From NCBI RefSeq assembly GCF_041154485.1, contig NZ_AP028670.1, forward strand, positions 1,218,680 to 1,282,679: DNA of 64,000 nt. Direction: 5' to 3'. Made by a program: the position numbers and the translations under genes. This stretch comes from Variovorax sp. V93 (lineage in GTDB: Bacteria; Pseudomonadota; Gammaproteobacteria; Burkholderiales; Burkholderiaceae_C). The notes beneath the pieces were generated by a model that saw only the letters and a list, made by a program, of their open reading frames with translations, ran no database searches and had not been told where the DNA came from. Within the stretch, counting starts at the first letter, position 1. Each line of letters begins with the position of its first letter. Shown here piece after piece: positions 44,767-53,613 of this stretch.

Positions 44767-45987
44767 CTATTCAATCGGCAGCGCGGCGGGGAGTAACAAG
44801 ATCGTCGTGAATCCCGCCAGCGGCGGCGCCAGCCAGCGCTGCGCCCGCGCCCGGCCGATGGCGCGCACCCGCCCCTCGGCCTCGAGTTCGGCCAGCGCGC
44901 GCTGCACCGTGCGCTGGCTCGCGTCCAGCGCCAGCGCCAGCGCCGAGGTCGACCACGCTGCCCCGTCGGACAGCAGCGCCACCAGCGAAGCCTGCTCGCC
45001 GTCGATGGGTGGCGCGAGCACGACCACCTCGCGGGCATCGCGCGGCCTGAGCGCAAAGCCGCGCGCCGTGGCCTCGATGCCGGCCTCGGCCGCGACCAGC
45101 GCGCGCAGGCGGCCGATCTCGACCCGCAGGCGCGCGCGCAGCGTCTCGTCGGGATGTCGGGTGTTGAACGCGTAGGCGATCAGCGCCTCGCGTTCGATGT
45201 CGCCGGGCCAGGCCTCGGCGAGCGCCCGCGCCAGCGCGAACAGCACCGGCCGGCGCGCCAACGGCCGCCATGCGCCGCCGGCGCCCACGCCGCGGCGGCA
45301 GGCGTCGACCACCAGCGCGTCCGAGGCCCGCAGCGCCGCGACCTCGTCGAGCCGCAGCGCCTCTTCGCCGCCGGCAAAGAGACGCCGTGCCGCGGGACGG
45401 TCGAGCGCAGCCCGCGCCTCCGCCACCTCGGCCGAGAGCGCCGGCACGCGGGCGCGATCAGCCGCCGCCTGCGCGCGGGCCAGCGCTGCGCGTGCCGGGC
45501 CGACGTGCAAAGAGCGCAGCGCCAGTTCCATGGCGGTCAGCTCGGCGACCGCCGCGAGCGCCGGCGGCAGGTCGCGCGCATCGAGCGGCGCCAGCGCGGC
45601 CCGGGCTGCCTCGAGCCGGCCGAGCAGCAGCAGCTGCCGCGCCGCGATCAGCCGCGCCTGCAGCGCGTTGGCATGGTCGGCGTGCGCTTCGAGCGTGGCC
45701 GCCGCCGCGGCCAGCGCGCGCGGCGATCCACCGAGCTCGCGCATGGCCATGGCCACCTCGGCCTCGGCCACCACGCAGCGCGCGCGCGCGAGTTCCTCAT
45801 GGGCCCCGAAGCCGCGCGCGGCGCGTCGCAGCAGTTCGCGGGCGCGCGGATGCTCGCCCAGCTGCGCCATCGCGATGCCGCGCAGGGCCAGCGCCGGCGG
45901 GTCGTCACGCAGCGCGACCCGCTTGAGCGCGCCGAGCGCATCGCCGGCGGCCAGGGCGCGGGCGGAGGCGGCAATCAGGGAATCCAT
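44767..45987 (-). CDS. Helix-turn-helix regulator with repeat-rich N-terminus
   Basis: 406 aa. Residues ~1-200 are alanine-rich helices resembling degenerate tetratricopeptide repeats. The middle (ALIAYAFNTRHPDETLRARLRVEIGRLRALVAAEAGIEATARGFALRP) resembles a winged-helix of bacterial transcriptional activators. Near the end AWSTSALALALDASQRTVQRALAELEAEGRV is a clear second HTH. It probably controls the following propeller and DUF899 genes. Very high GC makes frame choice less sure, but the motif is good. Confidence 0.75.
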   Translation of the reverse strand: MDSLIAASARALAAGDALGALKRVALRDDPPALALRGIAMAQLGEHPRARELLRRAARGFGAHEELARARCVVAEAEVAMAMRELGGSPRALAAAAATLEAHADHANALQARLIAARQLLLLGRLEAARAALAPLDARDLPPALAAVAELTAMELALRSLHVGPARAALARAQAAADRARVPALSAEVAEARAALDRPAARRLFAGGEEALRLDEVAALRASDALVVDACRRGVGAGGAWRPLARRPVLFALARALAEAWPGDIEREALIAYAFNTRHPDETLRARLRVEIGRLRALVAAEAGIEATARGFALRPRDAREVVVLAPPIDGEQASLVALLSDGAAWSTSALALALDASQRTVQRALAELEAEGRVRAIGRARAQRWLAPPLAGFTTILLLPAALPIE

Positions 45988-45996
45988 GGCGCGAGG

Positions 45997-46947
45997 CTAC
46001 AGCGGTCGTGCGTACTGGGGCATGTAGTTCCGCACCAGCATTGCCACGAGCTCAGCCTGCAACACGTCTTTCGAACGCTTGAGGGGATCGCGGTTCGGAT
46101 ATTTCGCCAAAGCCAGCTTGACGTCCACGAAATCCAAGGGATGCATCGTGTTCATGAGTGCCATCTCACCGGTCGTGGAGACCACCATCTGGCTGAATCG
46201 CGGGGAATTCAGGATCCGCTCGCCCGTGGAGGCCTGCACCGCCCAGATGTCGTCTTCGTCATCGCTCATGCGCAGTGGATGCGGGTCACCATCCTTGGCG
46301 ACACGGCGAATGACATCGACCTCGAATCCGGTCGCGTTGCGCACGGTCTCCTTTTGATCCTCGAGGCGCTCGAAAGACTTGTCGGCCTTGCGAAGAAGAC
46401 CGAGCAGCGACACCTCCGATTCCTTCATGCGGGAAAAAAAGGCCAGATGCTTGCGCGTATCAAACAGAAGGTCGATGTCGCGAGTCGCCATGGCCTGAGG
46501 CACGAATCTCACGCCACACGCACTTTCATAGGCGTACAGGGCGTGTGTGCCGACCACGGTGAAATGCTCGGATATCCCCGCTTTGTCCAGGACGTTCAGT
46601 ACGTCGACGACGACGGGGGGGACACGGCCGACGCGCAGCGCGCGATTCAGACGACGCTGCTCTTCGAATGTCCTTTCGATGGACGCCAGTCGATCGGCAA
46701 GAGCGGCCTTGCGCTGGGTGAAGGTCTGAAAAATCTTGGTGGTCGCGTCGCTTTCGGGCCCCAATGATTTGTGGGCGCCCTTGACAGAAGTACGGATCAG
46801 ATACCGATGACCCGAGATCTCGCGCCAGATCATCCCGCCTCGGAACTGCGCGGCCTCATGCCTCAAGCGTCGAATTTCTGCAAAGACGCTCTCCGCGTCG
46901 ATGTACTGCCGCTTCTGGCTTTCACTGTTTTCGAGGATGTCCGACAT
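45997..46947 (-). CDS. GSU2403-like nucleotidyltransferase-fold protein
   Basis: 316 aa. The nucleotidyltransferase core reads VVGTHALYAYES then ATRDIDLLFD, matching GSU2403-family proteins; the rest (FSQMVVSTTGEMALMNTMHPLDFVDVKLALAKYPNRDPLKRSKD) also fits. Related folds act as toxins or antitoxins (MNT, AbiEii), but this family's job is unknown. Codon use is less GC-biased than in neighbours and it borders an AT-rich gap, suggesting acquisition. It ends 10 bp before the regulator's ATG on the same strand. Confidence 0.8.
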   Translation of the reverse strand: MSDILENSESQKRQYIDAESVFAEIRRLRHEAAQFRGGMIWREISGHRYLIRTSVKGAHKSLGPESDATTKIFQTFTQRKAALADRLASIERTFEEQRRLNRALRVGRVPPVVVDVLNVLDKAGISEHFTVVGTHALYAYESACGVRFVPQAMATRDIDLLFDTRKHLAFFSRMKESEVSLLGLLRKADKSFERLEDQKETVRNATGFEVDVIRRVAKDGDPHPLRMSDDEDDIWAVQASTGERILNSPRFSQMVVSTTGEMALMNTMHPLDFVDVKLALAKYPNRDPLKRSKDVLQAELVAMLVRNYMPQYARPL

Positions 46948-47267
46948 TTCATCATTTTCCTGAAGTTTTCATTTTTATGGTGAAAAACGCGAAGGCAGGC
47001 CCTTTGTTTCCTTTCACTGCAAACAGATGATTTCGGAAAATGTGATGAAAATATATATAAATCAATAGCTTATATAAGTATTTCAAAACAGGAACATGGT
47101 GGGCAGGGCGCCCTCAGGCTGGCTAACTCCCGTCCGCGGACGTGCTTCATGAAGCCTGGCTTCACAAGGTATGCAGTATTCGCCACTATTTCTTTTGGAT
47201 TCTTCTTCTTACAGTCGCCGCCAGCGCCCCTCGGGCGCGACCCCACCCACGAAGAACGGATCCCACC
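46948..47267. other. 320-bp AT-rich intergenic region
   Basis: No gene. The left part (46965-47090) is strikingly AT-rich, with CTTATATAAG (47069-47078), a perfect palindrome, and inverted TATATAA/TTATATA arms around it; it likely holds the promoter of the nucleotidyltransferase-like gene and resembles foreign DNA. The right part holds the symmetric element at 47144-47164 and the iorA leader. Confidence 0.6.
47144..47164. promoter_or_regulatory. Overlapping palindromes upstream of iorA
   Basis: GCTTCATGAAGC (47144-47155) is a perfect 12-bp palindrome; TGAAGCCTGGCTTCA (47150-47164) is a second, sharing its right half. Three half-sites in 21 bp suggest a repressor or activator site for the ior operon, perhaps for the LysR-type regulator at 50427. 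Regulator assignment is a guess. Confidence 0.45.
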
Positions 47268-47741
47268 ATGAGCTCGCTCAACGTCAACGGCCGCGACCAC
47301 ACGGTCGACGCCGACCCCGGCACCCCCATCCTCTGGGCCCTGCGCGACACGCTGGGCATGACCGGCACCAAGTTCGGCTGCGGTGCGGCGCTGTGCGGCG
47401 CCTGCACGGTGCACCTGGACGGCCAGGCCATCCGCTCTTGCATCACGCCCATCTCGGCCGCCGAGGGCAAGAAGATCGTCACCATCGAAGCCGCGACCGA
47501 CGGCAGCGACCCGGTCGGCGCCGCCGTGCACGCCGCATGGGTCAGGCACGACGTGGCGCAGTGCGGCTACTGCCAGAGCGGCCAGATCATGAGCGCCACG
47601 GCGTTCCTCAAGTCGCAGCCCCAGGGCAAGCAGCCCGCGGCGGCCGAGATCGATGCCGCCATGGCCGGCAACATCTGCCGCTGCGGCACCTACGCCCGCA
47701 TCCGCGCCGCGGTGGCCGATGCCGCCAAATCCCTGGCCTGA
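47268..47741 (+). CDS. iorA: Isoquinoline 1-oxidoreductase-type [2Fe-2S] subunit
   Basis: 157 aa. The plant-type cluster motif GCGAALCGACTVHLDG and the second cluster QCGYCQSGQIM ... GNICRCGTYARIR match small subunits of molybdenum hydroxylases such as isoquinoline 1-oxidoreductase and nicotinate dehydrogenase. It carries electrons from the molybdenum subunit encoded next, 13 bp downstream. The start at 47268 is the usual MSxLxVNG N-terminus. Confidence 0.93.
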   Translation: MSSLNVNGRDHTVDADPGTPILWALRDTLGMTGTKFGCGAALCGACTVHLDGQAIRSCITPISAAEGKKIVTIEAATDGSDPVGAAVHAAWVRHDVAQCGYCQSGQIMSATAFLKSQPQGKQPAAAEIDAAMAGNICRCGTYARIRAAVADAAKSLA

Positions 47742-47754
47742 AGGAGCGTCTGCC

Positions 47755-50025
47755 ATGCTGCCCACCCCTATCGATCCCGCCGAACTGCCGCGCATCCTGC
47801 AGCGCCTGATGGCCGCCAGCCAACCACAACCCGAGGACACCGCCGCGCTGCCGCGCCGCAGCTTCCTGAAGCTGGCCGGCGTCGGCGGCCTCGCGCTCGG
47901 CGCCTTTCCCCACATGGCCATGGCGCAGGCCACTGGCAAGGGCGCCGCGGCCAGCACCCTCAAGCCGACGCAGCAGCCCTCGGCCTTCGTGCAGATCGCC
48001 CCCAACGGCGAAGTCACCGTGACCCAGAACCGCCTCGAATTCGGCCAGGGGGTGCAGACCGGCCTGCCGATGATCCTGGCCGAGGAGCTCGATGCCGACT
48101 GGAGCCTGGTGCGCAGCAAGAGCGGCACCAACGACCCCGCCTACCACGACCCGGTCTTCGGCATGCACCTGACCGGCGGCTCCAACTCGATCAAGAACAG
48201 CTACACGCAGTACCGCGAGCTGGGCGCGCGCGCCCGCGCCATGCTGCTGTCGGCCGCCGCGGCGCGTTGGAACGTCGACGTGTCCACGCTGCGCACGCAG
48301 GCCGGTACCGTGCTGGGCCCGAACGGCCGCAAGCTGGGCTATGGCGAGCTGGCCGAAGCTGCCATGGCGCTGCCGGTGCCCGAGAAAGTCACGCTGAAGG
48401 ACCCCAAGGACTTCAGGATCATCGGCCGCCCGACCACGCGCCTGGACGCGCGCGCCAAGAGCAGCGGCCGGCAGGACTTCGGCATCGACGTCAGGCACGC
48501 CGGCCAGCTCACGGCCGTGGTGGCGCATCCGCCGGTGTTCGGCGCGCGCCTCGCTTCGGTGGACGACAGCGCCGCGCGCGCCGTCAAGGGCGTGAAGGCC
48601 GTGCTGCGCGTGCCGCTGGACCGCGGCGCCGAAGGCCTGGCCGTGGTGGCCGACGGCTACTGGCCCGCCAAGCTGGGCCGCGACGCGCTCAAGCTGCAGT
48701 GGGACACGGCCGCCGTCGAGAAGGTCGACAGCGACCGGCAGCTGGTCCAGTACCGCGAACTGGCCAGGCAGCCCGGCGCGCGCAAGTTCGACGCCGACAT
48801 GGCGCCGTTGGCCAAGGCGCCGCGGCAGCTGGAAGCCGAGTTCGTGTTCCCCTACCTCGCCCATGCGCCGATGGAGCCGCTGAACTGCACCGTCCAGCTG
48901 TCGGGCGACCGCGCCGAACTGTGGGTCGGCACGCAGAGCGCCGGGCTCGACGGCGCCGCGGCGGCGCGCACGCTCGGCCTCAAGCCCGAGCAGGTGCGCG
49001 TGAACGTGCAGATGGCCGGCGGCGGCTTCGGCCGGCGCTTCGTGGGCTCGAGCGACGTGGTGGTCGAGGCGTGCGAGATCGCCAAGGCCGCGCGCGCCGC
49101 CGGGCTCAATGCGCCGGTGCGCCTGCTGTGGAGCCGCGAGGACGACATCAAGGGCGGCTACTACCGCCCCATGCACCTGCACCGCGCGCGCATCGGCTTC
49201 GACGAGCGCGGCAAGGTGCTGGCCTGGGACCACGTCATCGTGGGCCAGTCGATCACCGCCGGCACGGTGTTCGGCGACTCGATGGTGAAGAACGGCATCG
49301 ACGCCACGGCCGTCGAGGGCATGCGCGATCCGTATCCGCTGCCCATGCGCCTGACCGTGCACCACCCCAAGGCCAACGTGCCGGTGCTGTGGTGGCGCAG
49401 CGTGGGTTCCACCCACACCGCCTTCGTGATGGAGACGCTGCTCGACGAGATCGCACGCAGCACGAAGCAGGATCCGGTGGCCTACCGCATGCAGCTCTTC
49501 GGCGACAAGCATCCGCGCCACCGCGCCGCGCTGCAGCTCGCCGTCGACCGGAGCGGCTACGGCAAGAAGCAGCTGCCCGCCGGCCGCGCCTGGGGCGTGG
49601 CGGTACACGAATCCTTCGAGTCCGTGGTGGCCTACGTGGTGGAAGCTTCGGTGAAGGACGGCCAGCCGGTGCTGCACCGCGCCACCGCCGGCGTGCACTG
49701 CAACCTGGCCGTCAATCCGCGCAGCGTGGAAGCCCAGGTGCAGGGTGCCGCGGTCATGGGCCTGTCGATGTGCCTGCCGGGCGGCGCCATCACGCTGAAG
49801 GACGGCGAAGTGCAGCAGAGCAACTTCGGCGACTTCACCGTCGCGCGCATCACCGACATGCCCGAGTTTGCCGTGCATATCGTGCCGAGCGCGGAGCCGC
49901 CCAAGGGCATCGGCGAGCCGGGCCTGCCGCCGCTGGCGCCGGCCTTCGCGAACGCCATCGCGCAGCTGACCGGCAAGCCGCTGCGCCAGCTGCCGTTCAA
50001 CCTGGCGGACAGCAAACCGGCATGA
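47755..50025 (+). CDS. iorB: Isoquinoline 1-oxidoreductase-type molybdopterin subunit
   Basis: 756 aa. A twin-arginine-like leader (LPRRSFLKLAGVGGLALGAFP) suggests export, as in IorB relatives. The molybdenum-cofactor domains include QNRLEFGQGVQTGLPMILAEEL, AGGGFGRRFVGSSDVVVEA and GIGEPGLPPLAPAFANAIAQLTG with the active-site Glu. It would hydroxylate an N-heterocycle or oxidise an aldehyde; the substrate is not determinable. It overlaps the cytochrome gene (ATGA). Confidence 0.92.
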   Translation: MLPTPIDPAELPRILQRLMAASQPQPEDTAALPRRSFLKLAGVGGLALGAFPHMAMAQATGKGAAASTLKPTQQPSAFVQIAPNGEVTVTQNRLEFGQGVQTGLPMILAEELDADWSLVRSKSGTNDPAYHDPVFGMHLTGGSNSIKNSYTQYRELGARARAMLLSAAAARWNVDVSTLRTQAGTVLGPNGRKLGYGELAEAAMALPVPEKVTLKDPKDFRIIGRPTTRLDARAKSSGRQDFGIDVRHAGQLTAVVAHPPVFGARLASVDDSAARAVKGVKAVLRVPLDRGAEGLAVVADGYWPAKLGRDALKLQWDTAAVEKVDSDRQLVQYRELARQPGARKFDADMAPLAKAPRQLEAEFVFPYLAHAPMEPLNCTVQLSGDRAELWVGTQSAGLDGAAAARTLGLKPEQVRVNVQMAGGGFGRRFVGSSDVVVEACEIAKAARAAGLNAPVRLLWSREDDIKGGYYRPMHLHRARIGFDERGKVLAWDHVIVGQSITAGTVFGDSMVKNGIDATAVEGMRDPYPLPMRLTVHHPKANVPVLWWRSVGSTHTAFVMETLLDEIARSTKQDPVAYRMQLFGDKHPRHRAALQLAVDRSGYGKKQLPAGRAWGVAVHESFESVVAYVVEASVKDGQPVLHRATAGVHCNLAVNPRSVEAQVQGAAVMGLSMCLPGGAITLKDGEVQQSNFGDFTVARITDMPEFAVHIVPSAEPPKGIGEPGLPPLAPAFANAIAQLTGKPLRQLPFNLADSKPA

Positions 50026-50366
50026 CCCGCAACGATCGCAAGCAGCGCCTCGCAGCCTCTCTCGCGTTGGCCTTGGCGCTTGGCGCAGGCGCGGCCTGGC
50101 CGGACCGCGCGGCGGCCAGCCAGGCACTGGCGCAGAAGTACGCCTGCATCGCGTGCCACCAGCCCGCGGCCAAGGTGGTTGGGCCGTCGTGGAAGGAGAT
50201 CGGCGCACGCTACGGCGACGGAAAGACCAGCGCGGCGCAGCTGGCGGCGAGCATCAGGGCCGGCAGCTCGGGCAAGTGGGGCGCCATGCCCATGCCGCCG
50301 CAAGGCCGGGTCCCCGATGCCGACCTGCAGTCGCTCGCGCAGTGGCTGATCGACGGCGCGCCCTGA
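50022..50366 (+). CDS. Class I cytochrome c, electron acceptor for IorAB
   Basis: 114 aa. Signal peptide (LAASLALALALGAGAAWPDRAAAS), heme motif CIACH, and the likely axial Met in WGAMPMPP. Size and fold fit a small periplasmic c-type cytochrome (c551/c552-like). Its start overlaps the iorB stop, so it is the natural electron acceptor of the hydroxylase, passing electrons to the respiratory chain. Confidence 0.92.
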   Translation: MTRNDRKQRLAASLALALALGAGAAWPDRAAASQALAQKYACIACHQPAAKVVGPSWKEIGARYGDGKTSAAQLAASIRAGSSGKWGAMPMPPQGRVPDADLQSLAQWLIDGAP

Positions 50367-50426
50367 CCGGCATTGCCTGAGCCGCGGCCGCGCCAGGCGG
50401 CGCAGGACCGCTCCCTAGAATGCCGC

Positions 50427-51281
50427 ATGGAAACCCGGCAGATGCGTTGTATCGTGGCCATCGCCGAGGCCGGCAGCCTCACGCGCGCGGCGGAGAACCT
50501 CGGCCTCGCGCAGCCCGCGCTGACGCAGATGCTGAACCGGCTGGAAAGCGAGCTCGGCACCCGGCTCTTCACGCGCACGCGCCGCGGGGCCACGCTCACC
50601 GAGGCCGGGCTCGCCGTCGTCGATGACCTGCGGGCGAGCCTGGCCTACGGCGACGCGGCCACCGAGCGCATCCGCGCCATGGGCGCCGGACGCGCGGGCC
50701 GGCTCACCATCGGCTTTGTCACGCACGCCGTCTACCAGGTGCTGCCGCGTGCGCTGCAACGCCTGCGCGCGGCGTATCCGCAGCTCGACATCTCCTTGCG
50801 CGAGATGAGCAATGCCGAGCAGGTCGAGGCGCTCGAAGGCGGGCGCATCGACATCGCGCTGCTGCATCCCCCCGTGGCCGTCAACGCGCGCGTGCACGAG
50901 AAGCGGCTCGGCGAGGAACGGCTGGTGGCAGCCATTCCCGTCGCCCATGAGCCCGGGGCCGACGGCTGCGTGTCGCTGGCGGAGATCGCCGCGCACGGGC
51001 TGGTGTGGTTTCCGAGCCTGCAGATGTCGGCGCTGCGCACGCAGGTTCTGGCGGCGTTTCGCGCCGCCGGACACGAGTTGCGGATCGTGCAGGATGCCAA
51101 CCGCACGCTCACGGTGCTGTCGTGCGTGGCGGCGGGCCTGGGGTGGTCGCTGCTGCCGAGCTCGGTGCGCGACGGCGCCGCGCTGCCGCCTTTCGAGCTC
51201 TCCGCGATGTGGCTGGCGAAATCGCGCCCCGCATTCGCCGATGCCTTCGCCGCCATGCTCGATGCGTCGCCGTGCCGCTAA
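50427..51281 (+). CDS. LysR-family transcriptional regulator
   Basis: 284 aa. N-terminal winged helix (METRQMRCIVAIAEAGSLTRAAENLGLAQPALTQMLNRLESELGTRLFTRTRRGATLTEAG), then a periplasmic-binding-like effector domain (AGRLTIGFVTHAVYQVLPRAL). It follows the cytochrome gene by 60 bp on the same strand, unusual for LysR genes, which are often divergent. It may control the ior operon or be co-transcribed with it. Effector unknown. Confidence 0.92.
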   Translation: METRQMRCIVAIAEAGSLTRAAENLGLAQPALTQMLNRLESELGTRLFTRTRRGATLTEAGLAVVDDLRASLAYGDAATERIRAMGAGRAGRLTIGFVTHAVYQVLPRALQRLRAAYPQLDISLREMSNAEQVEALEGGRIDIALLHPPVAVNARVHEKRLGEERLVAAIPVAHEPGADGCVSLAEIAAHGLVWFPSLQMSALRTQVLAAFRAAGHELRIVQDANRTLTVLSCVAAGLGWSLLPSSVRDGAALPPFELSAMWLAKSRPAFADAFAAMLDASPCR

Positions 51282-51490
51282 GGCTGTCGAAGCGCCGCTT
51301 CCTCGGCCAGCCGCGTGACGATTGCCTGTTCAACCAGCCTGCGCGAAGCGAGCTGCAAGCGGCCGCACTTAGCGCAGCGATAGAGCCGCCGCGAAGGGAA
51401 CAGACGCATCCAGAGGCGCCGCTGCAGGCGCTTCAGGTGGCCGAAGCCGCACGGGCAACTTGAAAACAGGTTTTCCAAGACAAGCTCCAA
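51278..51490 (-). CDS. Small hypothetical protein with zinc-ribbon-like cysteines
   Basis: 70 aa. Cys pairs SCPCGFGH and CAKCG around a basic stretch (RRLWMRLFPSRRLYRC) resemble a zinc ribbon. It converges with the LysR gene, sharing 4 bp. I do not recognise the family. The cysteine spacing and basic composition favour a real gene, but a chance frame cannot be excluded. Confidence 0.45.
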   Translation of the reverse strand: MELVLENLFSSCPCGFGHLKRLQRRLWMRLFPSRRLYRCAKCGRLQLASRRLVEQAIVTRLAEEAALRQP

Positions 51491-51611
51491 AGGGATCCGC
51501 AGTACCGAACTCGTCTGTCGCTAGAACTTCTCGGCTCCGGCAGCTTCGTTGCGTCACGTAATTGTTTGTCGAAATTTCGCCTGATTGTGTTGATATTGGT
51601 AACTGTTAACA

Positions 51612-51629
51612 CTCCCACAAAGTGGGGAG
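51612..51629 (-). terminator. Stem-loop after the Bug gene
   Basis: CTCCCAC (51612-51618) pairs with GTGGGGAG (51622-51629) around AAA, with one bulged base. It lies 12 bp past the stop of the minus-strand Bug gene and is followed by AT-richer DNA (TGTTAACAGTT on the minus strand). There is no strict T-run. Confidence 0.5.
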
Positions 51630-51640
51630 TGGCCCGGGGT

Positions 51641-52630
51641 TCAGTCGAGTGCGATCTTGTTGGTCTTCGCGACCTGGGTCCATTTGGTGATCTCGGCGCG
51701 GCGGAAGGCGTCCAGCTCGGCCGGGGTGGATCCGATGACCTCGGCGCCCATGGCTTCGAGGCGCGTGCGCACATCGGGCTCGCGCAGCACGGCGGCCAAT
51801 TCCCTGGACAGCCTGTCGACCACGGGCGCAGGCGTTCCGGCCGGAACGAACACGCCGTTCCATTCGTAGACCTCGTAGCCGGCCAGCCCCGCCTCGGCCA
51901 CCGTCGGCACCTGCGGCAGCACCGGCGAGCGCGCCTTGCCGGTCACCGCCAGCGCGCGCAGCTTGCCGCCCTGGATGTACGGCAGGCTGGAGGCCAGGCT
52001 GCCGAAGAACACCGGCACCTGGCCCGCCATCACGTCGGTGAGCGCGGGGCCGCCGCCCTTGTAGGCCACGTGGGTCATGCGCACGCCGGCCATCGCACCG
52101 AAGAGTTCCGCGGCCAGGTGCTGCGCCGAGCCATTGCCCGAGGAGGCGTAGTTGATCTGCTCGGGCCTGGCCTTCGCCTGCGCGACGAGGTCCTTCACGC
52201 CCGCGATGGGCGCGGCAGGATGGACCACCAGCACATTGGGCACCCGCACCAGCAGCGAGACCGGCGCGAGGTCGCGCAGCGTGTCGAACGGCATCTTGCT
52301 GCGCAGCGCCGGGTTCTGCGAATGGTTGGAGGCGTCGAGCATGACCGTGTAGCCGTCGGCCGGGCTCTTGGCGACCAGGTCGCCGCCGATCGCGCCGCCC
52401 GCGCCGGCGCGGTTGTCGATCACCACCGGCTGCCCGAGCCGGGCCGAGAGCTTCGGCGCGATCACCCGCGCCACCGCGTCGACCGTGCCGCCCGGCGGAT
52501 AGGTCACGACCATCTTCACGGGCTTGGAGGGCCATGCCTGTGCCGCGGCGCCCAGGGCCGAAAGGCACAGCGCGGTGCCGATGCAGGCGGCGGGAAGCCA
52601 CGCGCGCAGCTTGAGGGTTGTTGCATTCAT
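51641..52630 (-). CDS. Bug-family tripartite tricarboxylate transporter binding protein
   Basis: 329 aa. Signal peptide ending LGAAAQA, then WPSKPVKMVVTYPPGGTVDAVARVIAPKL, NRAGAGGAIGGDLVAKSPADGY and GNGSAQHLAAELF, all Bug hallmarks. It binds a small carboxylate in the periplasm for a TctAB-type transporter, which is not in this window. Its ATG overlaps the amidohydrolase stop (ATGA), so the receptor probably captures a compound degraded by that enzyme. Unlike the copy at 37621, it is intact. Confidence 0.92.
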   Translation of the reverse strand: MNATTLKLRAWLPAACIGTALCLSALGAAAQAWPSKPVKMVVTYPPGGTVDAVARVIAPKLSARLGQPVVIDNRAGAGGAIGGDLVAKSPADGYTVMLDASNHSQNPALRSKMPFDTLRDLAPVSLLVRVPNVLVVHPAAPIAGVKDLVAQAKARPEQINYASSGNGSAQHLAAELFGAMAGVRMTHVAYKGGGPALTDVMAGQVPVFFGSLASSLPYIQGGKLRALAVTGKARSPVLPQVPTVAEAGLAGYEVYEWNGVFVPAGTPAPVVDRLSRELAAVLREPDVRTRLEAMGAEVIGSTPAELDAFRRAEITKWTQVAKTNKIALD

Positions 52631-53502
52631 GATGTTGTCGTCTCCTTGGAAAAACCGAAAAGCGCGGCCGGCGTGTCGACCAGGATGCAGCGCCGTGCGT
52701 CGGCGTCCGGGATCCAGTGGTTCAGCGCGGTGCGCGTCTGTGCGTAGCCCGTGTGTTCGCGGTGCTGGGTGTGGGGCCAGTCGCTGCCCCACAGCAGGCG
52801 CTGCGGTCCGCAGGCGTCGAGCAGCGACGCCGCGGCGCGCCGCGCCTCGGCCCCGAGCGGATCGCGCCAGGTGCGGTAGGCGGCCGACAGCTTGATCCAG
52901 GTGCGGCCACCAGCGGCGGCGCGCACGAGCCAGCCGAAGCCGCTGTCGGCCGCGGTGTTCTCGCCCGGACGTCCAAAGTGGTCGACGACCAGCTTGCAGC
53001 CGGCATCGAGCACGGGCTGGCCCGCCGCGGCCAGGTCCTGCGATGGCCGGTGCAGCTCGACATGCCAGTCCAGCGCCCGCACATGCTGCAGCAGGGTTTG
53101 CCACACGGGCCGGGAAAGGTCCGGCATCGGCAGCCCCACGAGGTTGAGCCGCAGGCCGCGGACACCGGCATCCGCGAGCACCCGCAGTTCATCGAACGGC
53201 GTTGCGGCGTCGACCACCACCACGCCGCGCAAGCGCTCCGGGTGGGCGCGCAGCACGCCGAGCAGGTAGCTGTTGTCGGTGCCGAGGAAGCTGGGCTGCA
53301 CCAGCACGCCGTGCGACACATCGTGCGCGTCGAGGAGGCCGAGGTACTCGCCGGGCGTGGCGTCGTAGTCCGGGGCATGCCGGCGCTCGGGAGCGAGCGG
53401 CAGGCTGCCGAGGAAGACGTGCGCATGGCTGTCGACCGCGCGCAGGTCTGGCGGACCGTCGCGGGACGTCGATCGCTGCGGCAGAGGATGGGAAGAAAAC
53501 AG
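52627..53502 (-). CDS. Amidohydrolase (TIM-barrel metal-dependent hydrolase) with probable CTG start
   Basis: About 291 aa. The metal-binding VDSHAHVFLG sits at ~23-32; later DHFGRPGE and LLWGSDWPHTQHRE give the His and Asp ligands. This is the 2-pyrone-4,6-dicarboxylate lactonase/amidohydrolase-2 type. The first ordinary start (GTG at 53319) would delete the HAH motif. A strong AGGAGG (53509-53514) lies 6 nt before a CTG at 53502 in the right frame, so I place the start there. The exact substrate is unknown; it is operonic with the Bug receptor. Confidence 0.75.
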   Translation of the reverse strand: MFSSHPLPQRSTSRDGPPDLRAVDSHAHVFLGSLPLAPERRHAPDYDATPGEYLGLLDAHDVSHGVLVQPSFLGTDNSYLLGVLRAHPERLRGVVVVDAATPFDELRVLADAGVRGLRLNLVGLPMPDLSRPVWQTLLQHVRALDWHVELHRPSQDLAAAGQPVLDAGCKLVVDHFGRPGENTAADSGFGWLVRAAAGGRTWIKLSAAYRTWRDPLGAEARRAAASLLDACGPQRLLWGSDWPHTQHREHTGYAQTRTALNHWIPDADARRCILVDTPAALFGFSKETTTS

Positions 53503-53613
53503 ATCGCGCCTCCTCGATGAAGTGAGGCGGAAGTATCGGCAGGGAAGCGCTGCTGCGGAATCCGCGCGCGCGTTCGTTATTCATAAGCGCCGCTTATGCC
53601 GCGGCCGGCCCGT

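Noticed and set aside
53202..53584. Arg/Pro-rich open frames around the amidohydrolase start
   Set aside because: Their sequences are composition artefacts; the metal-binding motif is in another frame.
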